Assembly: GCA_023391695.1 (NCBI GenBank) | Contig: JAEWAK010000027.1 | Span: 310,001 to 374,000, forward strand | DNA: 64,000 nucleotides | Origin: Bacillota bacterium | GTDB taxonomy: Bacteria; Bacillota; Clostridia; Lachnospirales; Lachnospiraceae | Direction of reading: 5' to 3' | Part shown: piece after piece, positions 43,527 to 52,461 of the stretch | Layout: the number at the start of each line of letters is the position of its first letter | Position numbering within the stretch: position 1 is the stretch's first letter | Translations under genes and position numbers: made by a program | The notes under the pieces: model-generated | Told to the model about the DNA's origin: nothing | The model's input: only the letters and a program-made list of their open reading frames with translations | Databases searched by the model: none

Positions 43527-45005
43527 TTACAGAATCATGGAAACAGCCTGTTTCCAGCCCTGGTACCGTTTTTCCCGTTCTGAGGAAGACATGGAAGGTT
43601 TAAATTCTTTCCGGTTAACTTTATGGAATATTTCTTCTTTTTTATATAGTCCGTACCGGATCCCGGCACAATATGCCGCTCCCATGCCGCTTAATTCTTC
43701 TACATCGGGAACCTGGACCGGTATACCGGTCAGGTCACTTTGCAGCTGCATTAAATACCGGTTTCTTGTAGGGCCGCCGTCAACCCGTAAACCATTCATC
43801 GTTACACCGGCATCCTCTGCCATTGCCATAACAATATCCGTGATCTGATAAGCGATACAATCCAGGGCGGCCTTCACAATTTCCGCCTTCCCGGTTGTCC
43901 GGCTCATTCCGGCCAATACCCCTTTGGCATCATTTTTCCAGTAAGGTGCTCCCAGCCCCGTAAATGCCGGTACCAGATAAGCCGTATCGGAAGGGTTGGC
44001 AGACAGGGCCAGTTCTTCGGTTTCCGCAGCGTCTTTTATTAACTTAAGGTCTTCCTTCAGCCAGCTGATTACAGCACCGGTATAGTTTAAGTTTCCTTCC
44101 AGTACATACTGAACTTTCCCGTCAAAGCCCCAGGCCAGTGAAGTTACCAGGCCATGCCGGCTGTGTATTAATTTTTCCCCGATGTTCATCATAATGGAGG
44201 AACCCGTACCATAGGTTGCTTTTGCCATTCCTTCCCCATGGCATCCCTGGCCATATAAAGCTCCATGGGAATCACCCAGTACACTTAAAATCGGTATTTT
44301 AGCATCCAGATATCCGTTAAAATCCGTTTCACCGAAATTCCCGTTGGAATCACAGACTTCCGGTAAGTTTTTTATATTGATACCAAAAATCTTACCGATA
44401 ACATCGTCCCATTTTAAGGAAATAAGGTTAAACAGCTGGGTCCTGGAGGCATTGGAATAGTCTGTTTTATAAGAGGTTCCGCCCGTAAGCCGGTAAACCA
44501 GGTAACTGTCCATGGTTCCATACCTTAGTTTTCCTGCCAGGTCCATTTCCTTTGCACCTTCCACGTTCCTAAGTATCCATGCAATTTTGGCTGCCGGAAA
44601 ATAAGGGGATAAGGGGATTCCCGTCTTTTCTTTTACCATTAGGTTATAACCGTCTTTTTCCAGCTTCTCGGCTATTTCCCTTGCTCTGGAACACTGCCAT
44701 ACAATGACGGGCGCAATGGGTTTTCCGGTTTCCCCATCCCAGGCTATGGAAGTTTCCCGCTGGTTACTGATACCGATACAGGCAATATTCCTTTTATCAA
44801 TGGCTGCTTTATCCACCACCATTGGAATTAACTTCAGAATATTATCATAGATTTCATTTCCGTCGTGGGAAACCCACCCGCTTTCATTTATATATTGTTT
44901 ATGGGGAAGGTCACATCTTACAATTAAGAGGCCTTTCCGGTCAAAAAGCAATGCTTTCGTGCCCTGAGTACTCTGGTCGATTCCCAATACATATTTTTCA
45001 GACAT
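43527..45005 (-). CDS. FGGY-family sugar kinase (glycerol-kinase-like; candidate apulose kinase)
   Basis: The 492-residue kinase has the FGGY fold. N-terminal phosphate motif GIDQSTQGTKALLFD (about 8-22), GISNQRETSIAWD (about 76-88), GTMDSYLVYRLTGGTSYKTD, GDSHGALYGQGC, ATYGTGSSIMMNIG, and the C-terminal LRVDGGPTRNRYLMQLQSDL are all clear. The sequence style is nearest glycerol kinase, but the residues after NQRET (VWQCSRAREIAEKL) depart from GlpK, which usually has a conserved Asp-Arg-Arg there, so glycerol is not assured. The start overlaps the transketolase gene by eight bases. The neighbouring isomerase, split transketolase and GH140 gene point to a branched pentulose, apulose. That is inference. 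Confidence 0.9.
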   Translation of the reverse strand: MSEKYVLGIDQSTQGTKALLFDRKGLLIVRCDLPHKQYINESGWVSHDGNEIYDNILKLIPMVVDKAAIDKRNIACIGISNQRETSIAWDGETGKPIAPVIVWQCSRAREIAEKLEKDGYNLMVKEKTGIPLSPYFPAAKIAWILRNVEGAKEMDLAGKLRYGTMDSYLVYRLTGGTSYKTDYSNASRTQLFNLISLKWDDVIGKIFGINIKNLPEVCDSNGNFGETDFNGYLDAKIPILSVLGDSHGALYGQGCHGEGMAKATYGTGSSIMMNIGEKLIHSRHGLVTSLAWGFDGKVQYVLEGNLNYTGAVISWLKEDLKLIKDAAETEELALSANPSDTAYLVPAFTGLGAPYWKNDAKGVLAGMSRTTGKAEIVKAALDCIAYQITDIVMAMAEDAGVTMNGLRVDGGPTRNRYLMQLQSDLTGIPVQVPDVEELSGMGAAYCAGIRYGLYKKEEIFHKVNRKEFKPSMSSSEREKRYQGWKQAVSMIL

Positions 45006-45948
45006 TTTTAATCAACTCCGCCGCTGTTTTTGCAATATTTTCCGCATTCAATCCGTAATGGTCAAATATCTCCTTTGAATTACCGGTTACTACCGGGGCA
45101 TCCGGTAGGGACAGGTTGATGACTTTTTTCGGATATTCACTGCTGATGATCTGGCTTACCATGGCTCCCAGGCCGCCGATAAAGGTATGCTCTTCCACGG
45201 TTATGACTGCTTTCGTCTCCTTGGCCGCTTTGATAACAGCTTCCCGGTCAACAGGTTTTATACAGTACATATCCAGCACTCTTGCATGAATCCCTTGCTG
45301 CTCAAGGATTCCGGCAGCGTCCTTAGCCGGTTTTACCATTTCCCCGCAGGCTATGATGGCAATGTCATTGCCGGAATGGACTTCGGTAGCCAGGTCCATG
45401 ACAAAGGGAGTATTACCGGGCAATAACCCCTCTTCATATACATCTTCCACCGGATTTCTGCCTACACGCAGATAAGCCGGTTTATTGTCTTCCAGTAATG
45501 CTTCCACCAGATATCTGGTCTGATGCCGGTCACTGGGAATGTAAACCCGCATCCCCGGAATGGAGGCCATGGTAGCGATATCCTGGGCTGAGTGGTGGGT
45601 CATGCCCAGGGCTCCGTAACTGACGCCGCCGCTGATTCCGATCAGGGTAACATTGGTGCCGGAATAGGCTACGTCCACTTTGGCCTGCTCCATGCTCCTG
45701 GTGGATAAAAAGCAGGCCGGGGAAGCGGCAAATACCTTTTTGCCGCATCTGGCAAGGCCTGCCGATATGCCGACCAGACTTTGTTCCGCTATACCCACTT
45801 CAATAAACTGGTCCGGATGGGCCTGGGCAAAACCTGTCATAGAGGCAGAACCCCGGGAGTCACTGCATAATACGACAATATCTTTGTCTGTTGTTGCTTT
45901 TTCTGATAAAACATCGCATATCACCTGACGATTTGGTATTTTATTCAT
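44998..45948 (-). CDS. Transketolase, C-terminal subunit
   Basis: This 316-residue chain carries the pyrimidine-binding and C-terminal domains of a split transketolase. The pyrimidine domain has the cofactor glutamate in FIEVGIAEQSLVGISAGLAR (about 49-68) and SYGALGMTHHSAQDIATM (about 109-126). The C-terminal domain ends VVTGNSKEIFDHYGLNAENI. It overlaps the N-terminal subunit gene by eight bases and the kinase gene by eight bases, so the three are translationally linked. With the chain at 45941 it should transfer two-carbon units using thiamine diphosphate. Split apulose-4-phosphate transketolases are the named family best fitting this neighbourhood. Confidence 0.92.
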   Translation of the reverse strand: MNKIPNRQVICDVLSEKATTDKDIVVLCSDSRGSASMTGFAQAHPDQFIEVGIAEQSLVGISAGLARCGKKVFAASPACFLSTRSMEQAKVDVAYSGTNVTLIGISGGVSYGALGMTHHSAQDIATMASIPGMRVYIPSDRHQTRYLVEALLEDNKPAYLRVGRNPVEDVYEEGLLPGNTPFVMDLATEVHSGNDIAIIACGEMVKPAKDAAGILEQQGIHARVLDMYCIKPVDREAVIKAAKETKAVITVEEHTFIGGLGAMVSQIISSEYPKKVINLSLPDAPVVTGNSKEIFDHYGLNAENIAKTAAELIKNV

Positions 45949-46765
45949 AAGATGCCCTCCTCTTTGCTTCCAGTTCTATGACTGCCTTCTGATATTCCTC
46001 TTCACTGGGTACTTTATGGTGCCAGGGTGCGGAGTTTTCCATAAAGGATACGCCATAGCCTTTTATGGTATCCGCAATGATTACCGTAGGTTTTCCTTTT
46101 ATGGTTTTTGCTTGTTCGAAGGCCATATTCAGAGAATTTACGTCGTTACCGACAGCGTTTAGTACCTGCCAGCCAAAACTTGCCCACCTGTCATCCTGGG
46201 AATCCTGGGACATAACGTCTTCCGTACTGCCCGAGATCTGTAACCGGTTCCGGTCTACGACTGCACATAAATTATCCAGTTTGTAATGGCCTCCGGCCAT
46301 AGCTCCTTCCCAGACGGAACCCTCCGCCAGCTCCCCGTCACCCATAACGGTATAGACGCGGTAGGAAGCGTGATCCATCCTTCCCGCCAGGGCCATTCCT
46401 ACGGCTACCGACAGCCCATGGCCCAAAGAGCCGGAATTCATCTCAATTCCGTTTACTTTATTATTTGGATGGCCAATGTATTTGGACTGGTATTTCGAAT
46501 AGGTAAGCAAGTCTTCTTTCGGAAAAAAGCCCCGGTCCGCCAGAACGGCATACAATGCTTCCACGGAATGCCCTTTGCTTAAAATGAAGCGGTCACGCTC
46601 CGGACTTTCGGCAAGCTCCGGCGAAATATTCATCTGTTTATAATAAAGGGCTGTCAGAATGTCAGTCACACTGAAATCTCCGCCGATATGTCCGCATTTT
46701 CCGCGGTAAATCATATCTAAAATATCTTTTCTAAGTTCAAATGTCTTAGCCGTTAAATTTTCCAT
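45941..46765 (-). CDS. Transketolase, N-terminal (thiamine diphosphate) subunit
   Basis: This 274-residue chain binds the diphosphate end of the cofactor. GHIGGDFSVTDILTALYY (about 25-42), SKGHSVEALYAVLAD (about 67-81), the GSLGHGLSVAVGMALAG stretch (about 111-127) and the metal-binding GDGELAEGSVWEGAMAG motif (about 141-157) with DRNRLQISG downstream are all intact. It lies nine bases after the isomerase gene and overlaps the C-terminal subunit. The split form distinguishes it from housekeeping transketolases, which are usually one chain of about 660 residues. Confidence 0.92.
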   Translation of the reverse strand: MENLTAKTFELRKDILDMIYRGKCGHIGGDFSVTDILTALYYKQMNISPELAESPERDRFILSKGHSVEALYAVLADRGFFPKEDLLTYSKYQSKYIGHPNNKVNGIEMNSGSLGHGLSVAVGMALAGRMDHASYRVYTVMGDGELAEGSVWEGAMAGGHYKLDNLCAVVDRNRLQISGSTEDVMSQDSQDDRWASFGWQVLNAVGNDVNSLNMAFEQAKTIKGKPTVIIADTIKGYGVSFMENSAPWHHKVPSEEEYQKAVIELEAKRRASYE

Positions 46766-46773
46766 AGCTCCTC

Positions 46774-48177
46774 CTAATTCTCCCCGCGAAGATAAGCTCT
46801 AACCTCTTCTTCAATGGGATCGTAAAGGTCCGGTGTCACCTTAATATATTTACAGGCTTCATATAAAACCGGGACCACATCTTTATGGATTCCGACACAA
46901 TGATGGATATAAGGTCCTTCCACAATCTTTGCTTCCAGCCTTTTTAAGTTCTCTACCTCTACCCAGAGGTAAGTACCTTTTGTATAAGGTCCGTCCACCC
47001 CTTTGGCACGGCCTAAAAGCAGGGAATATTCCCCGTTATCACCGTCAAACCGGCACAGGGTCACATCGCCCTGTTTTGCCTGTGCTTCCACCGCACCGGG
47101 ATAGTCAAATGCCAGAGGGTAGCCGATGGCAGGCTTTTCCTTTGCAACGGATATGGGCCATGGGCCGCAGTGCTGTAATAATTCCCCGTTTTCATTATCC
47201 GGGTGGCGGACAGTCCAGTCCGCAAAGAAAGATCTGGTATCATCCAGAACCGCCGCTTCCACCATGACTGCCGTTATGGCACCGTGTATATCGGTTTCAC
47301 AGACTACGGGGATCCCTTCTTCATTTAATAAGGAATTGGCCGCACAGGGCATGATTCCGATTTCACCCTGAAGGGCATTCCAGCACTGGATGGCAATGGC
47401 GTTACATCCGTACTTGTCTGCCAGCTGTTTCATGGCAACTTTGAGGGCAGCCACATTCTCCAGTTCTTCGTCCTTAATTTTGACGTTCATATTTTCTTTT
47501 ACATAAGCGATTACTTTTGCAACTTCACGGCCGTCTTCTTTTACCTTTTTTAATTCCTTGGTCAGTTCCGGCATGGGAATGGGTGAAAGCTGTATATTAT
47601 ACTTCTCTAACAACTCTCCTTCGTTACACATGGTAGACCAGAAATCAAAGGGCCTTGGTGCAATCTGAAGGATTCTGGTATGTTTAAAAACCTTAACCAC
47701 ATTACAGACAGCTAAGAAGTCATGTATTCCCCTGGAAAATTCCGCATCCTCCAGGCGGCAGTTATTCATATAAGTAAATGGAACCTGAAATCTTCTAAGT
47801 ACCTTGCCTGTTGCAAATAAACCGCACTGGCTGTCTCTTAAACGGATACCGTTTTCATCCGGCCGTTCATCCCTGGGTCCCCATAACAGCACGGGAAGAT
47901 TCATCATTCTTGCAAGCCTGGCAAGGACATATTCGGTACCAAAATTGCAATGAGGAAAGAATAACCCGTCTACTTTTTCTTTCGTAAACTTCTCATAAAC
48001 TTTCTGCATGTCCTCGTCGTTGTACAAAAGTCCTTCCTCATTGATATCCGTTATGTCAACAAATTCGACACCAAGTTCTTCTAATTTCTTACGTGTAAGA
48101 TTCGCATATTTCACTGCATCCGGTGCACTGAAAATACTTCTTCTGGTTGGTGCAAACCCTAATTTCACTTTTTTCAT
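46774..48177 (-). CDS. L-fucose/L-arabinose isomerase-family protein (candidate apiose isomerase)
   Basis: The protein is about 467 residues from the ATG at 48177 (MKKVKLGF), where GGAG lies six bases upstream. An ATG at 48189 is an alternative. It has the fucose-isomerase-like fold: an N-terminal alpha/beta region with FPHCNFGTEYVLARLARMM (about 74-92), then NAIAIQCWNALQGEIG (about 262-277), PVVCETDIHGAITAVM (about 292-307) with likely metal Glu and Asp, and a C-terminal VGIHKDVVPVLYEA with a conserved His. These enzymes interconvert aldoses and ketoses. It leads the isomerase-transketolase-kinase operon, with a consensus promoter at 48264-48292. Apiose as substrate is an inference from context. 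Confidence 0.88.
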   Translation of the reverse strand: MKKVKLGFAPTRRSIFSAPDAVKYANLTRKKLEELGVEFVDITDINEEGLLYNDEDMQKVYEKFTKEKVDGLFFPHCNFGTEYVLARLARMMNLPVLLWGPRDERPDENGIRLRDSQCGLFATGKVLRRFQVPFTYMNNCRLEDAEFSRGIHDFLAVCNVVKVFKHTRILQIAPRPFDFWSTMCNEGELLEKYNIQLSPIPMPELTKELKKVKEDGREVAKVIAYVKENMNVKIKDEELENVAALKVAMKQLADKYGCNAIAIQCWNALQGEIGIMPCAANSLLNEEGIPVVCETDIHGAITAVMVEAAVLDDTRSFFADWTVRHPDNENGELLQHCGPWPISVAKEKPAIGYPLAFDYPGAVEAQAKQGDVTLCRFDGDNGEYSLLLGRAKGVDGPYTKGTYLWVEVENLKRLEAKIVEGPYIHHCVGIHKDVVPVLYEACKYIKVTPDLYDPIEEEVRAYLRGEN

Positions 48178-48263
48178 CCTGCTCTCCATTCTGTTCTGTT
48201 TCCTGAACCTGATTCATGTGGTGTGTTCTGTTACATATAATTTTTTAATTTAATTACAACTTA

Positions 48264-48292
48264 ATTATATTTAATTTTTACTAAATTGTCAA
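48264..48292 (-). promoter_or_regulatory. Promoter of the isomerase/transketolase/kinase operon
   Basis: On the minus strand TTGACA (48287-48292), 17 bases and TATAAT (48264-48269). Confidence 0.75.
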
Positions 48293-48302
48293 TTGTATCA
48301 AT

Positions 48303-48357
48303 TTAATTTTATATTAAATATTCAATTTGATTTAATAAAATTAAGTTTTGGTTGACG
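48303..48357. promoter_or_regulatory. Divergent regulatory region with AT-only palindrome
   Basis: TTAATTTTAT-ATTAAAT and ATTTAATAAAATTAA form an imperfect inverted repeat at 48303-48344, between the operon promoter and the TTGACG (48352-48357) -35 box of the LacI gene. The word ATTTTATTAAAT recurs twice upstream of the GH140 gene. Candidate operator. Confidence 0.4.
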
Positions 48358-48419
48358 TAGGCAAGATTTTACTGTACTCTATTTAATAATGGAAGTCAAA
48401 ACTACGAATGGAGGTTATT

Positions 48420-49427
48420 ATGTCAATCTCTGCAAAAGAACTTGCCGAAATATTAAATTTATCCCCTGCAACGGTTTCCATGGTTTTAAATAATAAGCCC
48501 GGTATCAGTGAACAGACCAGAAAACTGGTTATGGATGCCGCTGCCGATCATGGGTATCAATCATCCAAAAAGCAGCTTCAAAAAAATACAAATAAAACCA
48601 TACAATTTGTAATTTACAAAAAATATGGCACGGTGGTATCGGATACTCCGTTTTTTTCACAGGTAACGGAAGGAATTAATTATGAGTGTTCCCAAAACGG
48701 TTATCACCTGCAGATTACCTATCTGTATGATAATGAGTTTATAAACGAACAAATTGAGGATTTAAAAAGGACAAGCAGTGACGGGATCTTGCTGCTGGGA
48801 ACGGAAATGACTTCCAAAGATTATCTGCTTTTTCAGAATTTAAAGATTCCTTTTGTAATTTTAGACAGTTATTTTGATGATATTAATTGCGATGCCGTAT
48901 TGATCAATAATGTACAGGGTGCTTACCTGGCTACGGAATATCTTGCCTTAGGAGGACACAGTAAGATCGGCTATCTCCGTTCCAATACAAGAATAAGCAA
49001 TTTTGAAGAACGGGAAGACGGATATTATAAGTCCCTGCGCCACAACAGTATTCCCACCGGCCACCCTTATGTCGTAAACATTACACCGACTACGGAACAG
49101 GCCTATCTGGATATCTGTAATTATCTAAAAGGAGACCCCGCTTTACCGACTGCTTATTTTGCTGATAATGATATTATAGCGGCAGCTGCAATCCGGGCTT
49201 TTAAGGAATTTAACATTAAGGTGCCGGAACAGGTATCGATTATCGGTTTCGACGATATGCCCATATGCCAGTTTACGGATCCGACTTTAACCACTATGTA
49301 TGTGCCGAAGCAGCGGCTGGGCGCTCTTGCCGTCGACCGGTTACTGGACCGGATAAAAGGATCCAATACGGAAAATATTAAAATTGAACTGGCGGTGCAG
49401 TTAATCAAAAGGGACAGTGTGAAATAA
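48420..49427 (+). CDS. LacI-family regulator divergent from the isomerase operon
   Basis: The protein is about 335 residues from the ATG at 48420, placed there because GGAGG lies five bases upstream. The helix-turn-helix (AKELAEILNLSPATVSMVLN, about 4-23) is followed by a periplasmic-binding-like domain (DGILLLGTEMTSKDYLLF, PEQVSIIGFDDMPICQFTDP). It is transcribed away from the isomerase operon and ends in a clear terminator. I infer that it controls both the operon and the GH140 gene, which share an AT-rich repeat word. Its ligand may be apiose or a derivative. Confidence 0.92.
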   Translation: MSISAKELAEILNLSPATVSMVLNNKPGISEQTRKLVMDAAADHGYQSSKKQLQKNTNKTIQFVIYKKYGTVVSDTPFFSQVTEGINYECSQNGYHLQITYLYDNEFINEQIEDLKRTSSDGILLLGTEMTSKDYLLFQNLKIPFVILDSYFDDINCDAVLINNVQGAYLATEYLALGGHSKIGYLRSNTRISNFEEREDGYYKSLRHNSIPTGHPYVVNITPTTEQAYLDICNYLKGDPALPTAYFADNDIIAAAAIRAFKEFNIKVPEQVSIIGFDDMPICQFTDPTLTTMYVPKQRLGALAVDRLLDRIKGSNTENIKIELAVQLIKRDSVK

Positions 49428-49442
49428 AAAACAATTTTACCG

Positions 49443-49472
49443 GCCAGCGTCTTATGACGCTGGCTTTCGTTT
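49443..49472 (+). terminator. Terminator of the LacI gene
   Basis: GCCAGCGTC and GACGCTGGC form a 9-bp stem with a TTAT loop, followed by TTTCGTTT. Confidence 0.85.
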
Positions 49473-49498
49473 ATGTTCAAGCCCTGGGCCTTTGCCAC

Positions 49499-50767
49499 TT
49501 ATTTTTTATTCATCGAAATTAAATTATCCAAATATACCGACTTCATCTGTTTACTGGCCATAGCCTGTTTTATGGGCGGCAGCTTTAATATGGAGGATAA
49601 AACCGCAGCCATGGCCCTGTGGCTGCCAAAGGCCTGATTATCAAAAATCAGGTTTTGAAGCATTCCTTTTTCAATTGCCATAAGTACGGTTCTGTGCACG
49701 GAATTTACCGGTGTTATGATTTTCTGGTTCCTTCTTTGTAACATCATGCTCTTCTTGCTGCAGTTCCTTACGCAGACTCCGCAGCCAAGACAGACTTCCT
49801 CATTTATCTTAATTGTCTTTTTTCCGTTTTCATCCGAAACGGTCTCAATGGCACCGATGGGACAGACTTTTAAACACCTTCCGCATTTCGTACAACTGTC
49901 CTCATTAATTTTAGGTATATAATTGGTTGTCTGTACCGGATGCAGCATACCGAATTTTTTGGAAGCGATCATTGCCTCACAGCAGCAGCCGCAGCAATTG
50001 CAGATAAAGGTTACCCCTTCCCGGACATTTTCCCCGCATTGTACCAGATTGTGCTCATAAGCCTGGTGCAGAAGCTCAATTCCTTCCGAGGCATCTGCCT
50101 TTCTGGCAAAATTGTATTTGATTAAGGAGGCCGCCGCATTCCCAAAGGTCATGCATATATCCATGGGCGCATCACAGGCATGGCCTGCATGATGCATTTT
50201 ATGGCGGCAGTAACAGGTACTGATACCGATATGTTCCGCACTTTTTATGATATGGCTTGCCCTCTCAAAATCCAGTATCTGGACTTCATTTTCATTGGTA
50301 AGGACACCTTCCTGGACAAATACCCTGCCAAGTCTGGTTTCCGTACTTAAGAATAATTCTTTTACAAAGTCTTCTTCCACATTTAAATATTGATAAAAAA
50401 GTTCCCCCAGTAATTTCTGGTCAATATCGTTGCGGGTCCTCATCATTGAAAACTCGAAAAATCCCGCCATGGGCGGCGGAAGCATATATTGTCTGGTTCC
50501 GTTATTATCCATATCCAGAAGCAGCGCCCTGCTGGCAAGCCGGTTTAAGAGTTTTTCTGTTCTTACTTCATCCATCTTCCAGACCTTTGCGGCTTTTTTC
50601 ACCGTAAACGGCCGGATTGGAAGCTGTGCTACATAGGCCGCTTCCTTTTCGCTGAATAGTATACTTAGAATCTGGTAAAGTGTTTTGGAAGGCGGGGCTC
50701 CCTGGGGAAATTTATTGATTCTTTCTTCCAGGCTTTTATAAGCCGATTTTCCTACTATATGTGACAT
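49499..50767 (-). CDS. 4Fe-4S dicluster protein with N-terminal winged-helix-like region
   Basis: The 422-residue protein combines several modules. Residues about 20-110 look like a winged helix (KKAAKVWKMDEVRTEKLLNR). A central segment has clustered cysteines (CYCRHKMHHAGHAC at about 190-203, CNCCGCCC at about 258-265). Two ferredoxin motifs follow (CTKCGRCLKVCPIGA at about 294 and CLGCGVCVRNCSKKS at about 326), enough for two [4Fe-4S] clusters plus an extra metal site. It is soluble and probably redox-active, either as an electron-transfer subunit or an iron-sulfur sensor. It lies between the LacI terminator and the GH140 gene, with no obvious metabolic link. Confidence 0.85.
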   Translation of the reverse strand: MSHIVGKSAYKSLEERINKFPQGAPPSKTLYQILSILFSEKEAAYVAQLPIRPFTVKKAAKVWKMDEVRTEKLLNRLASRALLLDMDNNGTRQYMLPPPMAGFFEFSMMRTRNDIDQKLLGELFYQYLNVEEDFVKELFLSTETRLGRVFVQEGVLTNENEVQILDFERASHIIKSAEHIGISTCYCRHKMHHAGHACDAPMDICMTFGNAAASLIKYNFARKADASEGIELLHQAYEHNLVQCGENVREGVTFICNCCGCCCEAMIASKKFGMLHPVQTTNYIPKINEDSCTKCGRCLKVCPIGAIETVSDENGKKTIKINEEVCLGCGVCVRNCSKKSMMLQRRNQKIITPVNSVHRTVLMAIEKGMLQNLIFDNQAFGSHRAMAAVLSSILKLPPIKQAMASKQMKSVYLDNLISMNKK

Positions 50768-50814
50768 CTTATCACCACCAATTGTTTTTACTTAAATATA
50801 CCATATAACTATTT

Positions 50815-52176
50815 TTAAGTAAAGCAGTTGCACGGCAGGGAACACCGGTCCCTTATTTCCTTTATAACTAAGACAAAGTCACTGCTCCCGTCTTCCCTGG
50901 TTACCGGTTTTGCCGTTAGCGATTCCTGTCCCGTTACCTCTTTTATAAAACTATATGTACCGCAAACCGGATCATACCAGTAAACATCCATGGTTTTTCC
51001 GCTAAAAGAGGTCACATCAACCGTTACCGCATTGCCGTTATAAATATAGCAAAAGATATAGCCCGCACCGGCAAAGACCAGGTTGTAATCATATCGGCTG
51101 CCCTGTCCGGACAATAAAAGTTCCTGTGCAGGATGTCCGTTTACAAAATCCACACTATTCATCAGGTCGGACAAATGCCGCATTTGGGCTCCCCCTTCAT
51201 GATGTAGGGCATCCTGCCAGAAAGTTTTAGCACCAAAAGCTCCCTTTTTCTCAGATTCCCGGTAAAACTGCATGATGGAATTATGGCCATAGGTATGTCC
51301 AAACGCTCCTGCAAATACGGCCCAATAGGCATATCTTCTGACATCTCTCGCCTTCCAGTAAGGCTGGCTCTCATCATGAAGCCCCTGAAGGATCTCTTCA
51401 TAAGACGGTTCTCCGTCAATTGTCGGCTTTGGAGGATTCAACTCATAATCTTTGCTAACATACCGCCAGTTGTCTTCGCCAAAATACTCCTCCGTTACGG
51501 CATTATCATCCCAGGCTCCAAGAGATGCCTGATCGTATCTTCGGTGGCCGGATTGAAACATATTAAAATCCAGCCAGGTTTTATCATGAAACCATGTAGA
51601 GGATGAGGTTCTCCCAAAAGGGTGATACCCTACCAGCCGGTCCGGGTTTTTTGCTTTCATCATTTCCCCTGTTTTGTTAAATACCGTCTCATTCACGTTG
51701 CCCCTTACATCCCCTCCGACAATCCAGACCAGATTGGGATAATTTTTATACCTGTCTAATATGAAATTCATATAAGTTTCCAGGTTATCCGTTGTTAAAT
51801 ATCCTCCTTTTACCATACTGCTTCCCCAAACCGGCAGGATTCCCATATAAAGCCCAAGTTCCTCAGCCATGGCAACCACCTTATCAATATGTTCCCAATA
51901 ATCTCCTGCCGTATTAATCTCATTAAAATTTTGATCCACTAACGGAGTATCACCATTCAGATTCGTTTGTTCCGGTGAATGGATGAAATCAGATAAAATA
52001 ATTGTATACCCTTTCTCTTTCCTGTTTTTCAGATACTGGAAGGATTCCTCCAGTGTGAGCTTTTGAAATACAAGCCATGCCGTATCTCCCATCCAAAAAA
52101 ATGGTTTTGTACCGTTAATTAAATACCTGCCGTTGCTGCTAACCTTTAATACACCATAATCCCAGGGTTTATTCAT
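50815..52176 (-). CDS. GH140-like apiosidase (DUF4038 family)
   Basis: The protein is about 453 residues from the ATG at 52176 (MNKPWDYG), which has GAGG upstream. The longer frame lacks a good site. It shows the DUF4038 TIM-barrel opening (GRYLINGTKPFFWMGDTAWL, about 15-34), WIVGGDVRG (likely general acid aspartate, about 165) and IDGEPSYEEI (likely nucleophile glutamate, about 255). HTYGHNSIMQFY and a C-terminal beta domain (MDVYWYDPVCGTYSFI) follow. Known GH140 enzymes release D-apiose from rhamnogalacturonan II side chains. There is no signal peptide, so it acts in the cytosol on imported fragments. Other DUF4038 members have unknown substrates, so apiosidase is a well-founded inference, not proof. 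Confidence 0.85.
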   Translation of the reverse strand: MNKPWDYGVLKVSSNGRYLINGTKPFFWMGDTAWLVFQKLTLEESFQYLKNRKEKGYTIILSDFIHSPEQTNLNGDTPLVDQNFNEINTAGDYWEHIDKVVAMAEELGLYMGILPVWGSSMVKGGYLTTDNLETYMNFILDRYKNYPNLVWIVGGDVRGNVNETVFNKTGEMMKAKNPDRLVGYHPFGRTSSSTWFHDKTWLDFNMFQSGHRRYDQASLGAWDDNAVTEEYFGEDNWRYVSKDYELNPPKPTIDGEPSYEEILQGLHDESQPYWKARDVRRYAYWAVFAGAFGHTYGHNSIMQFYRESEKKGAFGAKTFWQDALHHEGGAQMRHLSDLMNSVDFVNGHPAQELLLSGQGSRYDYNLVFAGAGYIFCYIYNGNAVTVDVTSFSGKTMDVYWYDPVCGTYSFIKEVTGQESLTAKPVTREDGSSDFVLVIKEIRDRCSLPCNCFT

Positions 52177-52279
52177 ATTTACCTCGCATTCCGCCGCCCA
52201 AGCCGGCATAAAATCCGATAAAAGAATTGTAATGAGGTATCATTTCTTATTTTCTTTAATCTTCCTCATACTTTTATTG

Positions 52280-52314
52280 AATTTTATTAAATTTATAACT
52301 ACATTTTATTAAAT
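52280..52314. promoter_or_regulatory. Tandem AT-rich words overlapping the GH140 promoter
   Basis: ATTTTATTAAAT occurs at 52281-52292 and 52303-52314, 22 bp apart. On the minus strand a TTGAAA, 17 bases, TAAAAT promoter overlaps the distal copy. The same word lies at 48330-48341 in inverted orientation. Confidence 0.4.
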
Positions 52315-52461
52315 ACATCGGAACTTTTCAATAGGAATCAACAAAAAGTTAACTTTTCTTTTTATTTTTAGGAAATTAACGGAATTACTCAATGATAAAG
52401 GCAGCCGTATTCAAAATACCGTCCGCCTTTATAGAAATAAATATTAAATTTATATCATTTA

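Noticed and set aside
43406..43603. Open frame of 65 codons on the plus strand
   Set aside because: It spans the operon terminator and the antisense of the kinase 3' end, has no ribosome site and no recognisable features.
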